From the NCBI RefSeq assembly GCF_030362815.1, contig NZ_JAUCGR010000001.1, positions 302,024-366,023 of the forward strand: a DNA stretch of 64,000 nucleotides, read 5' to 3'. The DNA is from Cellulomonas edaphi (GTDB taxonomy: Bacteria > Actinomycetota > Actinomycetes > Actinomycetales > Cellulomonadaceae). Under the pieces are notes generated by a model. That model did no database searches and was not told the origin of the DNA. It worked only from the letters and a program-made list of their open reading frames with translations. The translations under genes and the position numbers were made by a program. Below are positions 17,580 through 26,320 of this stretch, in pieces (within the stretch, counting starts at the first letter, position 1; each line of letters begins with the position of its first letter).

Positions 17580-17960
17580 ATGGCCTTCGCGATCCGCATC
17601 CTCATCAACGGCGTCGCCATCTGGCTCGCCACCGTCCTGCTGTCCGGGCTCGACGTGGTCGGCTACGACTCCGACTGGGAGCACGTCGCCATCATCCTGC
17701 TGATCGCGCTCGTGTTCGGGATCGTCAACGCGGTGGTCAAGCCGATCGTCGCGTTCCTCTCGATCCCGCTCTACATCCTGACGCTGGGGCTGTTCACCCT
17801 GGTGGTCAACGCCCTCATGCTGATGCTCACGGCGTGGGTCACGGAGTTCACCGACTGGGGCCTGCGGATCGACGACTTCTGGACCGCCGTGCTCGGCGCG
17901 CTCATCATCTCGCTGGTCAGCTTCTTCCTTTCCCTCCTGCTCCCGGACGCCCGGGACTAG
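17580..17960 (+). CDS. Holin-like membrane protein (phage_holin_4_2 family)
   Basis: 126 residues with four membrane helices and the family stretch VFGIVNAVVKPIVAFLSIPLYILTLG (positions about 44-69). Despite the name, these are ordinary chromosomal proteins in actinobacteria, and no phage gene is nearby. The function is unknown. There is no Shine-Dalgarno; CAGGAT ends 6 nt before ATG 17580, fitting a leaderless transcript. The last 44 nt overlap the convergent hydrolase gene. Confidence 0.88.
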   Translation: MAFAIRILINGVAIWLATVLLSGLDVVGYDSDWEHVAIILLIALVFGIVNAVVKPIVAFLSIPLYILTLGLFTLVVNALMLMLTAWVTEFTDWGLRIDDFWTAVLGALIISLVSFFLSLLLPDARD

Positions 17961-19389
17961 TCGCCGCCCGCAGCTGCGGGGTCCGCGGCAGGCCCGTGCC
18001 CGGGTCTGTGCGCACCAGGGCCGGTGACCGCGTGACGGCGAGCTGCCACGTCCGCTGGGTGGTCCCCGGGGGCCCCAGCACGCGGGCCAGCTCCGCGTCG
18101 AACCGGCGCAGCGCCGGGCTGCCCGCGAGCGCCGCGTCGGCCAGCTCCGCGGTGCGTACGTACTCCTCGAGCGCGTGCGCGTGGGCCACGTTCGCGGCCC
18201 CGATGCTGCGCCGCACCGCGACCACGTCGCCGCTCACGACGTCGGCGCGGCCGTCGGTCTGGGGCACCACGTCCTCGTCGATGCGGTAGTGCCGGGCCTG
18301 GACCCCGGCGGGGAGGGTCCGGGGGACGTCGGGCGACCCCGCCGTCAGCACGGCGCGCACGTCGTACGCGCCCGCCGCCAGGACCGCCGCGGTGACGGCC
18401 ACCATGCCCCCCTGGCTGTGCCCGGCGAGCAGCACCGGCTCGTCGGGCGGCACGCCCAGATCCCGCAGGACGTGCAGGACGGCGGTCGACATGTCGTCGG
18501 GCAGTCCCCCCATGAGTCGCGCGTTGGTGGCCATGTCCGTGGCCACGTCCCCGCCGAAGGCGGCGCTCTGCGTCCCCGGGATCTCCACCACCCAGCCGCG
18601 CGTGCCGTCGGGGTGCGTGAGGCGCTGCACCGAGATGCTCGAGCGAGCCGTGCCCGGGAGTCCGCCGTGGTCGCTCGGGTAGGTCGCGGAGACGTTGCGC
18701 AGCAGGTCCGCCGCCGACCGGGGTACCGGCAAGGCGGGCGGGTCGGCGCGCGGGAGCAGCACGGCCGGCGGCAGCTCACCCGACGCGGCCTCCCCCGCGA
18801 GCGCGCCCAGCGGGTCCGTCGCGGGTGGCCGCGCACCCGGCAGCGCGCCGCGCAGGAAGGCCGCGGTCGGAGCCACGAGGGCGGAGGGCACCTGCGCACT
18901 TGCGGCCGCGCCGGCCACGCGGGTCGCGTCTCCGCGCGCCCCCACCCACGCGCCGACGGCGGCAGGGACGACGAACGGGACCACCGCCGGCAGCAGCGCG
19001 GGGACCTCCCCCGCCACGTGCGCCTCGGCAGTCACGACCGCGTGCATCGCCCGGCCCACCCACCACTCCGCCTCGTCGAGCCTGCGGAGCACGTGGCGCA
19101 GCCGCCGAAGCAGGTCGTCGACGTGCCGGGCGGCGAGCAGCGCGCTCCGGCCCAGCGCGTCGGTGTGGGACGCGGCGAAAGCGGGACGCGGACCGTCGAC
19201 CAGGGCCGGCATGCTGCGTGCCTGCTCGGCGAGACCCGCCGCCCGCAGGCGGGCGTCCGCCCGCCAGAGCGCGTCGACGGCGGCGCGCAGCACCGCGGAC
19301 GCGCGCTCCAGGTCCCCGAGCTCGACGGCAGTCGGCCCGGGGCCGCCCACCGCGCGGACGCTGCCGTCCCCCCACGGGGACCCGCTCAC
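17917..19389 (-). CDS. Alpha/beta-hydrolase with helical N-terminal half
   Basis: 490 residues. Residues 1 to about 215 are Ala-rich and helical with no recognised family. The second half is an alpha/beta-hydrolase: GWVVEIPGTQ as the first strand and turn, nucleophile Ser325 in LLAGHSQGGMVA, and a later His in RHYRIDEDVVPQ or nearby. The GHSQGG elbow is typical of lipase/esterase and PGAP1-like folds. GTG 19389 overlaps the small upstream gene as GTGA, so the two act as a coupled pair. No signal peptide is seen. Substrate unknown. Confidence 0.75.
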   Translation of the reverse strand: MSGSPWGDGSVRAVGGPGPTAVELGDLERASAVLRAAVDALWRADARLRAAGLAEQARSMPALVDGPRPAFAASHTDALGRSALLAARHVDDLLRRLRHVLRRLDEAEWWVGRAMHAVVTAEAHVAGEVPALLPAVVPFVVPAAVGAWVGARGDATRVAGAAASAQVPSALVAPTAAFLRGALPGARPPATDPLGALAGEAASGELPPAVLLPRADPPALPVPRSAADLLRNVSATYPSDHGGLPGTARSSISVQRLTHPDGTRGWVVEIPGTQSAAFGGDVATDMATNARLMGGLPDDMSTAVLHVLRDLGVPPDEPVLLAGHSQGGMVAVTAAVLAAGAYDVRAVLTAGSPDVPRTLPAGVQARHYRIDEDVVPQTDGRADVVSGDVVAVRRSIGAANVAHAHALEEYVRTAELADAALAGSPALRRFDAELARVLGPPGTTQRTWQLAVTRSPALVRTDPGTGLPRTPQLRAATSPGRPGAGGKGRS

Positions 19390-19592
19390 GGGCGGCACCC
19401 CACCAGCACGACCAGCTCGTCCGTCCCGCGGTGCACGCGCGCGACGAGAGCCGACGACGCGTCGACCCCGGCCCGGTAGGGAGCGGCGAGCGGCCCGGCC
19501 CACGGCACCGAGCCGGCGTCCGCGAGCAGGCGTCGCGCCTCGGCGAGCTCGTCGAGGGCGGCCAGCAGGTGCGGGAGCGGATCGGTCCACAT
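19386..19592 (-). CDS. Small helical protein coupled to the hydrolase
   Basis: 68 residues. ATG 19592 (MWTDPLPHLLAALDEL) is chosen because TACGGT (19599-19604, minus) ends 6 nt before it, the window's leaderless pattern. Predicted structure is two helices around a VPWAGPLAAPYRAG turn. The W-x-G turn between helices recalls WXG100 proteins, but length and flanking sequence are not enough to assign it. It overlaps the hydrolase start by 4 nt. Confidence 0.65.
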   Translation of the reverse strand: MWTDPLPHLLAALDELAEARRLLADAGSVPWAGPLAAPYRAGVDASSALVARVHRGTDELVVLVGCRP

Positions 19593-19682
19593 CCCGCGAC
19601 CGTAGGAAGCGGGATCCACCGCTCCGCGACCGCGGCGCCGGCGCCGGGCGCATGCGGGCGAGCCGCCGGGGCTGTGGACGCC

Positions 19683-20225
19683 TCAGCGGTCCGCGGGCAG
19701 GTTCGGGAGCGCGATCAGCGCGACCCCGAGCGCGGCCAGCACCGCCGCGGCCCGCCACACGTCGCCCGTCCCGAGCGACGCGCCCGAGACCGTCACGGCG
19801 AGGATCGCGAGCGCCTGCGCTCCCAGCTGGACCCCCAGGAAGCCCCGCGCGGCGCGGGTCAGCACGCGCACCTCGACCCAGGCGTTCCACGACCCGCGCG
19901 CGGCGAACGCAGCCGTCCACAGCGTGAGGTGCACCAGCAGCACCAGCGCCATCACGACCCCGACAGGCGGCCGGCCGCCGATGAGGACGATGACGCCCGC
20001 GAGCGCCCCGACCAGCGCCGGCAACGCACCCCACGGACGCCAGGCCACCGCGGCCGCGATCACCGGCGACACCACCCAGACCGTGCCCGCCGCCGCCCCG
20101 GCAGACAGCGATGCGACGACCAGCAGCGCGACGACGACCGGAACCAGCGCGGCACGCACCAGGGCGAGCGCGACCACGGTCCCGGACTCCAGCTCCGCCT
20201 CGGCGGAGAGCTCGGCACGCCTCAT
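19683..20225 (-). CDS. Membrane protein at the end of the MoxR-DUF58 operon
   Basis: 180 residues, mostly hydrophobic, with about five membrane helices. A short acidic N-terminus (RRAELSAEAELESG) faces the cytosol by charge. The family was not recognised. ATG 20225 overlaps the DUF58 stop as ATGA, so it is the fifth gene in an unbroken chain of overlapping genes and probably works with them. Confidence 0.75.
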   Translation of the reverse strand: MRRAELSAEAELESGTVVALALVRAALVPVVVALLVVASLSAGAAAGTVWVVSPVIAAAVAWRPWGALPALVGALAGVIVLIGGRPPVGVVMALVLLVHLTLWTAAFAARGSWNAWVEVRVLTRAARGFLGVQLGAQALAILAVTVSGASLGTGDVWRAAAVLAALGVALIALPNLPADR

Positions 20226-21511
20226 CGCGCTCCCGCCCCCACCCGCCGCTGCGACCGCCGCGCCAGCTGCGTGAGCTGGCTCGCCGGCGACTCGTGCCAG
20301 GTGACCACCTCGACGTCGGCGTCTGCGAGCGCGGCCAGGCGGTTCTCGCGCCCCAGCCGCACGATGCGCAGCGCGAACCGGTGCCGCTCCTTGAGGTGCG
20401 CGGTCCGCAGCGGTGGCAGGACGTCGACGGCGATCACCCGGTGGCCGGTCCGGCGCCACTGCACGCCGACGTCCGCGGCGTCGTCGTCGAGGAACGTCGA
20501 GAACACCACGACGAGGGCGCCCGACGGCACCTGCGGCGCGCGGACCCGACCGCGCGCCTCGCCCACCGGCGCGGTCACGGCGAGGGCCTGCCGGATGCGG
20601 TCCAGCTGCCGGCGGCCCCCACCCGGGGGCAGCGGCCGCCGCATCGCGGCCAGGTCGTCGAGTCCGACGCGGTCCCCCGCGCTCAGGTAGGCCTGGGCCA
20701 GGGACGCGGCCGCCCGGCGCGCGATGTCGAGCGAGGTGGCGTCGGACGCCGCGGGCACGGTGGGCCCGCGCCAGGTCAACGGGTCGGGACCCACGTCGTC
20801 GCGCGAGTCCACCACGAGCACCACCACCGCCTCGGCGAGGGCGTGCTCGCGGCGCACGTAGAGCTCGGCGAGCCGGGGCGAGCGCCGCGCGGTCACGCGC
20901 CAGTCGATGCGCCGCAGGCGGTCGCCCGGTGCGAACGGGTGCACGTCGCGCAGCGAGCCGCCCTCACCCGGCCGGCGCGAGTCGTGCGCGCCGGTCAGGC
21001 CGCGGAGCCGTGGCGGCAGGGGGAGCACGTCGAGGTGGCCGACGTCGGGCAGCACGAGGGTGGTCCGCGAGACGGGCTGCGCGGCCTCCGACATGCTCGC
21101 CGCGCCGGGGCCGATCCCCTGCGCGTCGACGTCGGCGAGCGTCTGCGGCCCGGTCCGGACGGTGCGCACCACGAGCGGCAGCTCTCGCGTGCCGTCCACG
21201 TCCACCAGCACCTCGCGGACCACCTCCTGGTGGCGCCGCACGACGACGAGCACGGCCGCGGTGCCCGGCGGCGCGGTGAGCGTGACGTCGCCGGTCAGCG
21301 TGCCCGCCGCCGCGGCGCGGCCCGTCGCCTCGAGCGTCGCGTGCACGGCTCCCCCGGGGCGCCGCCGCCAGTCGAGCACGCCCGCGACCACGGGTGCCGC
21401 GCCCAGCACGGCGACGTCCGGCCGTCCCGTGACCGCGCCCACCAGCAGCAGGGCGGCACCGACCGCCACGCCCGCGGCGGTCACGCGGGCCCTCGGCCAG
21501 CGCTCGCTCAT
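20222..21511 (-). CDS. DUF58 domain protein
   Basis: 429 residues. Two membrane helices at the N-terminus (about 10-48) are followed by a beta-rich region. The DUF58 signature is clear: DVHPFAPGDRLRRIDWRVTARR, LYVRREHALAEAVVVLV, then a vWA-like fold with VVFSTFLDDDA. DUF58 proteins are membrane partners of MoxR AAA+ ATPases in many bacteria, with roles proposed in folding, secretion or cell-envelope stress. ATG 21511 overlaps the MoxR stop as ATGA. Confidence 0.92.
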   Translation of the reverse strand: MSERWPRARVTAAGVAVGAALLLVGAVTGRPDVAVLGAAPVVAGVLDWRRRPGGAVHATLEATGRAAAAGTLTGDVTLTAPPGTAAVLVVVRRHQEVVREVLVDVDGTRELPLVVRTVRTGPQTLADVDAQGIGPGAASMSEAAQPVSRTTLVLPDVGHLDVLPLPPRLRGLTGAHDSRRPGEGGSLRDVHPFAPGDRLRRIDWRVTARRSPRLAELYVRREHALAEAVVVLVVDSRDDVGPDPLTWRGPTVPAASDATSLDIARRAAASLAQAYLSAGDRVGLDDLAAMRRPLPPGGGRRQLDRIRQALAVTAPVGEARGRVRAPQVPSGALVVVFSTFLDDDAADVGVQWRRTGHRVIAVDVLPPLRTAHLKERHRFALRIVRLGRENRLAALADADVEVVTWHESPASQLTQLARRSQRRVGAGAR

Positions 21512-22509
21512 GGGGTCACCGGGTCACCGGCCGGGCGTCGCGCCGTCGTCGGGCCCGGCACGGACGCGAGCACCTCGGCGACGACGCGCTGCGGCGCGAC
21601 CCCGGCCGCCCACGCCGACGGGGAGAGCGAGATGCGGTGCGCGAGCGTCGGCACGCCCACGGTCTTGACGTCCTCCGGCGTCACGAAGTCACGGCCGTCC
21701 AGGATGGCGAGAGCCCGTGCGACGAGCACGAGCGCCTGCGAGCCGCGCGGCGACGCGCCCACCTCGACGGCACCGTGCGTGCGGGTGGCGGCGGCGATGT
21801 CGACGCAGTACCGCACCACGTCCGGGTCGACGCTCACGGCCTCGGCCCCGGCCTGCATGGATCGCAGCGTCGCGGCGTCGACGACCGTGCGCACGGGCGC
21901 CTCCTCCGCGCGCCGCGACAGGCGCCGGGCCAGCACGTCGACCTCCGCCTCGCGGTCCGGGTAGCCGACGGCGAGGCGGACCATGAACCGGTCCAGCTGC
22001 GCCTCGGGGAGCGGGTAGGTGCCCTCGTACTCCACCGGGTTGCTGGTCGCGAAGACGTGGAAGGGCTGCGGCAGGGAGTGCGTCACGCCGTCGACGGTGA
22101 CCTGGCGCTCGGCCATCGCCTCGAGCAGCGCGGACTGCGTCTTGGGCGCCGTCCGGTTGATCTCGTCCGCGAGCAGCAGCCCCGCGAACACCGGGCCCGG
22201 GCGGAACTCGAACGACGTGGTGGCGGGCTCGAAGACGCTCGAGCCCGTGATGTCCGACGGCAGCAGGTCGGGCGTGCACTGCACGCGGCGGAACTCGAGC
22301 CCGAGCGCGGTCGCCAGGGACCGGGCGGCGAGCGTCTTGCCCAGGCCGGGGACGTCCTCGAACAGCACGTGGCCCGACGCGAGCACCGCCGCGAGCGCCA
22401 CCCGCAGCGGCTCGCGCATGCCGACCACCGCGGTGGCCACCTCGTCGAGGACGGCGCGACCCGCGGCGGCGACCGCGGGCACGGGCAGGGTCTCGGGCGT
22501 GCTGGTCAT
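21508..22509 (-). CDS. MoxR family AAA+ ATPase
   Basis: 333 residues. Walker A is DVPGLGKT, Walker B is LLLADEINR, sensor 1 is FATSNP, and the arginine-finger region is LPEAQLDRFMVRL. The C-terminal lid ends RISLSPSAWAAG. MoxR ATPases act as chaperones for vWA-domain proteins; the DUF58 product next door is the natural client. ATG 22509 overlaps the upstream gene's stop as ATGA. Confidence 0.95.
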   Translation of the reverse strand: MTSTPETLPVPAVAAAGRAVLDEVATAVVGMREPLRVALAAVLASGHVLFEDVPGLGKTLAARSLATALGLEFRRVQCTPDLLPSDITGSSVFEPATTSFEFRPGPVFAGLLLADEINRTAPKTQSALLEAMAERQVTVDGVTHSLPQPFHVFATSNPVEYEGTYPLPEAQLDRFMVRLAVGYPDREAEVDVLARRLSRRAEEAPVRTVVDAATLRSMQAGAEAVSVDPDVVRYCVDIAAATRTHGAVEVGASPRGSQALVLVARALAILDGRDFVTPEDVKTVGVPTLAHRISLSPSAWAAGVAPQRVVAEVLASVPGPTTARRPAGDPVTP

Positions 22510-23012
22510 GTGCTCTCCGGTGCGTCGTAGGCGTGCGGGTGATCGTTGGCGCGGGTGGGGCCCAGCCGCTCGAGGGCGTCCAGCGTGTGGCGCACGTCCG
22601 CCGCGCCGGGCAGCGGGTGCGACAGGCGCGTGAGGGTGGCGTACGCGCGGTCGCCGACGAGTGCACGCGCGCGGTCCGCGTGCTCGGGGTCGCCGAGAGC
22701 GACGCCGTGCCGGGCGAGGCGCACGGTGCCCACCTCGCGCAGCCGGCGCAGCGCCCGCTCCGAGAGGCGCCCGTCGCGGCTGCTGAACGCCCAGGCCAGC
22801 TCCTGCAGCTCGCCGCGCGCGCCGTCGCGCCGGATGACGCGCTCGGGCTCGAGCTCGACCTCGTCCTCGAGGTCCAGCCGGCCCAGCAGCACGACGACCG
22901 CCGTGACCACCAGGCCGAACAGCAGGGCCGTGCCCGGCCGCGTGACGAGCAGGGCGACGCCCGTGGCGAGCACGAACGCGAGCACCCCGTTGCGCACCTG
23001 CCGCCGCGTCAC
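22506..23012 (-). CDS. Small membrane protein of the MoxR operon
   Basis: 168 residues with two N-terminal membrane helices (about 8-26 and 28-43) and a charged cytosolic tail starting LDLEDEVELEPERVIRRDG. No family was recognised, but proteins with this layout regularly sit between DUF4129 and moxR in actinobacteria. GTG 23012 overlaps the DUF4129 stop as GTGA. Confidence 0.8.
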   Translation of the reverse strand: MTRRQVRNGVLAFVLATGVALLVTRPGTALLFGLVVTAVVVLLGRLDLEDEVELEPERVIRRDGARGELQELAWAFSSRDGRLSERALRRLREVGTVRLARHGVALGDPEHADRARALVGDRAYATLTRLSHPLPGAADVRHTLDALERLGPTRANDHPHAYDAPEST

Positions 23013-23707
23013 GGCCGCTCCTCCACGCGCACGTGCCGCACACCGTCGGCCAGCACGACGAGCGCCTCGCGGGCGGCCGCGACCTCGTCCCCCGTGACGG
23101 CGTGCTCGCTGTACCTCGCCTGCAGGTACAGGCCGAGCAGCCGTCGGGTCGCGGCCGGGTCGGCCATGGTCGAGCCCAGCACGTCGACGGTGAACTCGGT
23201 CGCGGTCTCCGCACGGTCGCGCACCACCTCGCTGCGGGCCGCCGCCTCCTCGAGCGCCACCCAGGCGGCCACCACCGCGTCGCCCGGAGGGACCTCGGCG
23301 TCGTCGAGCAGCCGGGTCGCCTCGACGATCGCGTCCCGCAGCGCCGGCATCGCGAGCTCGTGCGGCGGACGGTCGACGACGGGCTCGTCGGCCTCAGGGC
23401 CGTCCGCCGTGATGCCGCGGCGCAGCCACCGGCGGGCGCGCACCAGCACGTAGCCGATGGTCAGCAGCAGCAGGAAGCTGAGGATCGGCACCCACGCGGG
23501 GACGCCGTGCTGCTGCCCCGCCCCCGCGACGGGCGTCGGGTCAGGCCCCGGGGTCGGCACCGCCGGCGGGGCGATGTCGAGCGTGGGCATGCCCGGCACC
23601 TGCACCTTCGCGTGCCAGGACCCGGCGAAGGCCGCGGCGAGGACCACGAGCGTCACGAGCGCGGCCACCGCGGCGCCGGTCCGGCGAGCGTCCTGCGTGC
23701 GCTGCAC
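23009..23707 (-). CDS. DUF4129 domain membrane protein
   Basis: 232 residues: a first helix (about 12-30), an outer Pro-rich segment, a second helix (about 70-89) and a cytosolic DUF4129 domain. That domain is recognised by AWVALEEAAARSEVVRDRAET and LLGLYLQARYSEHAVTGDEV. It is the first gene of the five-gene MoxR operon; GTG 23707 has GAGGAGGA closely upstream. DUF4129 proteins usually accompany MoxR/DUF58 and transglutaminase-like proteins; no transglutaminase is present here. Confidence 0.9.
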   Translation of the reverse strand: MQRTQDARRTGAAVAALVTLVVLAAAFAGSWHAKVQVPGMPTLDIAPPAVPTPGPDPTPVAGAGQQHGVPAWVPILSFLLLLTIGYVLVRARRWLRRGITADGPEADEPVVDRPPHELAMPALRDAIVEATRLLDDAEVPPGDAVVAAWVALEEAAARSEVVRDRAETATEFTVDVLGSTMADPAATRRLLGLYLQARYSEHAVTGDEVAAAREALVVLADGVRHVRVEERP

Positions 23708-23880
23708 CGATCCTCCTCGCCGCCACGCGTCATGGCCGTCCGTGCGGAAACCACACCCTACTGACGGGCGCGTCCCCCGGGCGCCGGTGCCGCCCTGCCC
23801 GGCCGGGCGTCACCCGTCCGCCACGGGCGCGACCTGGACACCCCCCGCACCACGTCCCCGCACTCTGGGACCATGGCGGC

Positions 23881-25302
23881 ATGACTGCGCGCGTGACCCT
23901 GGCAGATGTGACCCCCGCGATCGCCCTCGGCCCGCTCGACGGCCGCTACCGCGCGGCGGTCGCCCCGCTGGTGGACCACCTGTCCGAGGCGGCCCTGAAC
24001 CGCGAGCGCGTGCACGTCGAGGTCGAGTGGCTCGTCCACCTGGCCCAGCACGGCGTGGTGCCCGGGGCCCCCACGCTGACGGACGACGACGTCAGCTACC
24101 TGCGGGACGTGGTGGCGACGTTCGGGGCCGACGAGATCGCCGAGCTGGGCGAGATCGAGCGCACCACGGTGCACGACGTGAAGGCGGTCGAGTACTTCCT
24201 CAAGCGCCGCCTGGCCGACGCACCCGAGGGTTCCGCGCTGCGCGACGTGGGCGAGCTGGTCCACTTCGCGTGCACGAGCGAGGACATCAACAACCTCTCG
24301 TACGCGCTCATGGTGCGCGACGCGGTGCAGCGGGTCTGGCTCCCGGCCGCCACGGCGCTGGCCGACGAGGTGGCCGCGCTCGCCGTCGAGCTCAAGGACC
24401 AGCCGCTGCTGGCCCTGACCCACGGCCAGCCCGCGACGCCCACCACGCTCGGCAAGGAGCTCGCGGTGCTCGCGCACCGGCTGCGCCGTCAGCTGCGACG
24501 CATCGCGTCCGACGAGTACCTGGGCAAGCTCAACGGCGCGACGGGCACGTACGGCGCGCACGCGGTCGCGGTGCCCGGCGCCGACTGGCCCGCGGTGAGC
24601 AAGGCGTTCGTCGAGCACCTGGGCCTGACGTGGAACCCGCTGACCACGCAGATCGAGTCGCACGACTGGCAGGCCGAGCTCTACGCCGACGTCGCGCGCT
24701 TCAACCGCGTGCTGCACAACCTGGCCACCGACGTGTGGACCTACATCAGTCGCGGCGTCTTCACGCAGATCCCCGTGGCGGGAGCGACCGGCAGCTCGAC
24801 CATGCCGCACAAGGTCAACCCCATCCGGTTCGAGAACGCCGAGGCCAACCTCGAGATCTCGTGCGCGCTGCTCGACACGCTCGCCTCGACCCTGGTGACC
24901 AGCCGCCTGCAGCGCGACCTGACGGACTCGACCACCCAGCGCAACATCGGGCCCGCGTTCGGGCACAGCCTGCTCGCCATCGACAACGTGCGCCGCGGCC
25001 TGCGCGGTCTCGCCGTGGACCCGGCGCTGCTGGCGCGCGAGCTCGACGAGAACTGGGAGGTGCTCGGCGAGCCCGTGCAGTCGGCCATGCGCGCGGCCTC
25101 GGTGGCCGGGGTGACCGGGATGGAGAACCCCTACGAGCGGCTCAAGGAGCTGACGCGCGGCCGCCGCCTGACGGCCGACGACATGCGCGAGTTCATCGCG
25201 GGCCTGGGCCTGCCCGACGACGTCGCGTCCCGGCTCGCCGCGCTGACGCCCGCCTCCTACACCGGCCTGGCCGGCGCACTGGTCTCCTACCTGGAGGACT
25301 GA
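23881..25302 (+). CDS. purB: Adenylosuccinate lyase
   Basis: 473 residues of the fumarase/aspartase superfamily. The signature loop is GSSTMPHKVNPI (from about Ser305), carrying the catalytic serine. TTVHDVKAVEYFLK and CTSEDINNLSYALM are PurB segments of the E. coli-like long form. It cleaves SAICAR to AICAR and adenylosuccinate to AMP, both releasing fumarate. There is no Shine-Dalgarno; GACCAT ends 6 nt before ATG 23881, fitting a leaderless mRNA. It is not clustered with other pur genes. Confidence 0.97.
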   Translation: MTARVTLADVTPAIALGPLDGRYRAAVAPLVDHLSEAALNRERVHVEVEWLVHLAQHGVVPGAPTLTDDDVSYLRDVVATFGADEIAELGEIERTTVHDVKAVEYFLKRRLADAPEGSALRDVGELVHFACTSEDINNLSYALMVRDAVQRVWLPAATALADEVAALAVELKDQPLLALTHGQPATPTTLGKELAVLAHRLRRQLRRIASDEYLGKLNGATGTYGAHAVAVPGADWPAVSKAFVEHLGLTWNPLTTQIESHDWQAELYADVARFNRVLHNLATDVWTYISRGVFTQIPVAGATGSSTMPHKVNPIRFENAEANLEISCALLDTLASTLVTSRLQRDLTDSTTQRNIGPAFGHSLLAIDNVRRGLRGLAVDPALLARELDENWEVLGEPVQSAMRAASVAGVTGMENPYERLKELTRGRRLTADDMREFIAGLGLPDDVASRLAALTPASYTGLAGALVSYLED

Positions 25303-25357
25303 CCTCGCCCGGGGAGGCGCGTCGGCGCGCCCCGTCATCCGTTCGGTGGAACGAACC

Positions 25358-25386
25358 TGGACACGCGCCCGGTTTGTCTGCACAAT
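25358..25386 (+). promoter_or_regulatory. Sigma-70-type promoter of the unknown gene at 25447
   Basis: TGGACA (25358-25363), a 17-bp spacer and CACAAT (25381-25386). A transcript starting near 25393 would have a leader of about 55 nt with GAGGAAACC before the GTG. Confidence 0.6.
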
Positions 25387-25446
25387 CGTCGCGCACCCCC
25401 GTCCGTTTTCCCCCGGTTCATCCGATCTTCTGGCGAGGAAACCTCC

Positions 25447-26313
25447 GTGACGCTCATGCAGAAGGCGATCACGCCTGCGCTCTCGCACGCGTACCTGACG
25501 GCCGGTCACGACCGGCTCGCGGGGTACGTCGTGCGCGCGGCCGACGTCTCGTTCGCCACCACCCCGGCCCAGCTGTTCGAGGTGCACGGCCTCGGCTACC
25601 CCGACTCCCCCTTCAGCCCGCACGACGAGCACATCGACGTGCTGCGGTTCGAGTCGTCGCCGCACCTGCAGTACCGCGACGTGCCGGGCTACATCGTGCC
25701 GCTGTGGTGGCTGCGCCACTCGCGCATCCCCCCGGGCACCGAGCTGGTGCGCATCCACGCCAACGGGCACGCGACGCTGCTCGCGCGCTACGGCGACGTG
25801 GGGACGGGCTGGACGCTCACGTCGCTGGGCGGTCCCCGCCCCGCGCTCGCGTCGCTGTCCCGCTGCGTCGGGCCGGTCGCCAAGTGGCACGGCGCGTACC
25901 TCGAGGCAGACGTCATCGACAACGGGCACACCCTGGTGCTCGCGCTCGCCAACCCGCCCTTGGCCGAGACCGGCTTCCGGCAGTCGGCCAACGGGCGGTG
26001 GTACCGGCGTGTGCCGCGCCAGGACGTGACGGAGCTGTTCGAGCTGGACCTGACCGCGCAGTGGAACGGGTTGTCCGTGCGCGTGGTCGACCAGTGGCAG
26101 GACGCGCAGCGGTACGTCGTCGCCCGCATCTCGCACCTGGGCGACGACATCGACCGGGCCGAGCACCTGCAGATGGACCGCATCGAGGCAGGCGTGTACG
26201 AGGCCGTGGTCTACGCGGCCGAGCTGACCGACATCCAGACCAACCAGGTGGTGCCGCACACGTGGGCGCCCGGGCCGGCGGCCGCGCAGCAGCGCCAGAC
26301 GGTGCGGAGCTGA
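25447..26313 (+). CDS. Conserved-looking protein of unknown function
   Basis: 288 residues, soluble, with no signal peptide and no recognised domain. It is rich in His, Trp and aromatic residues in the first half (IVPLWWLRHSRIPPG, GHATLLARYGDVG). The second half resembles a beta-rich fold (ELFELDLTAQWNGLSVRVV, ARISHLGDDIDRAEHLQMD, YEAVVYAAEL). GTG 25447 has GAGGA upstream; ATG 25456 is an alternative. Codon use matches its neighbours, so it is a real resident gene. It converges with hemA, 7 nt apart. Confidence 0.75.
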   Translation: MTLMQKAITPALSHAYLTAGHDRLAGYVVRAADVSFATTPAQLFEVHGLGYPDSPFSPHDEHIDVLRFESSPHLQYRDVPGYIVPLWWLRHSRIPPGTELVRIHANGHATLLARYGDVGTGWTLTSLGGPRPALASLSRCVGPVAKWHGAYLEADVIDNGHTLVLALANPPLAETGFRQSANGRWYRRVPRQDVTELFELDLTAQWNGLSVRVVDQWQDAQRYVVARISHLGDDIDRAEHLQMDRIEAGVYEAVVYAAELTDIQTNQVVPHTWAPGPAAAQQRQTVRS

Positions 26314-26320
26314 CGACGGC

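Noticed and set aside
17580-17960. Prophage remnant suggested by the holin-like name
   Set aside because: The family is chromosomal in actinobacteria, and no phage gene, integrase or att site was seen around it.
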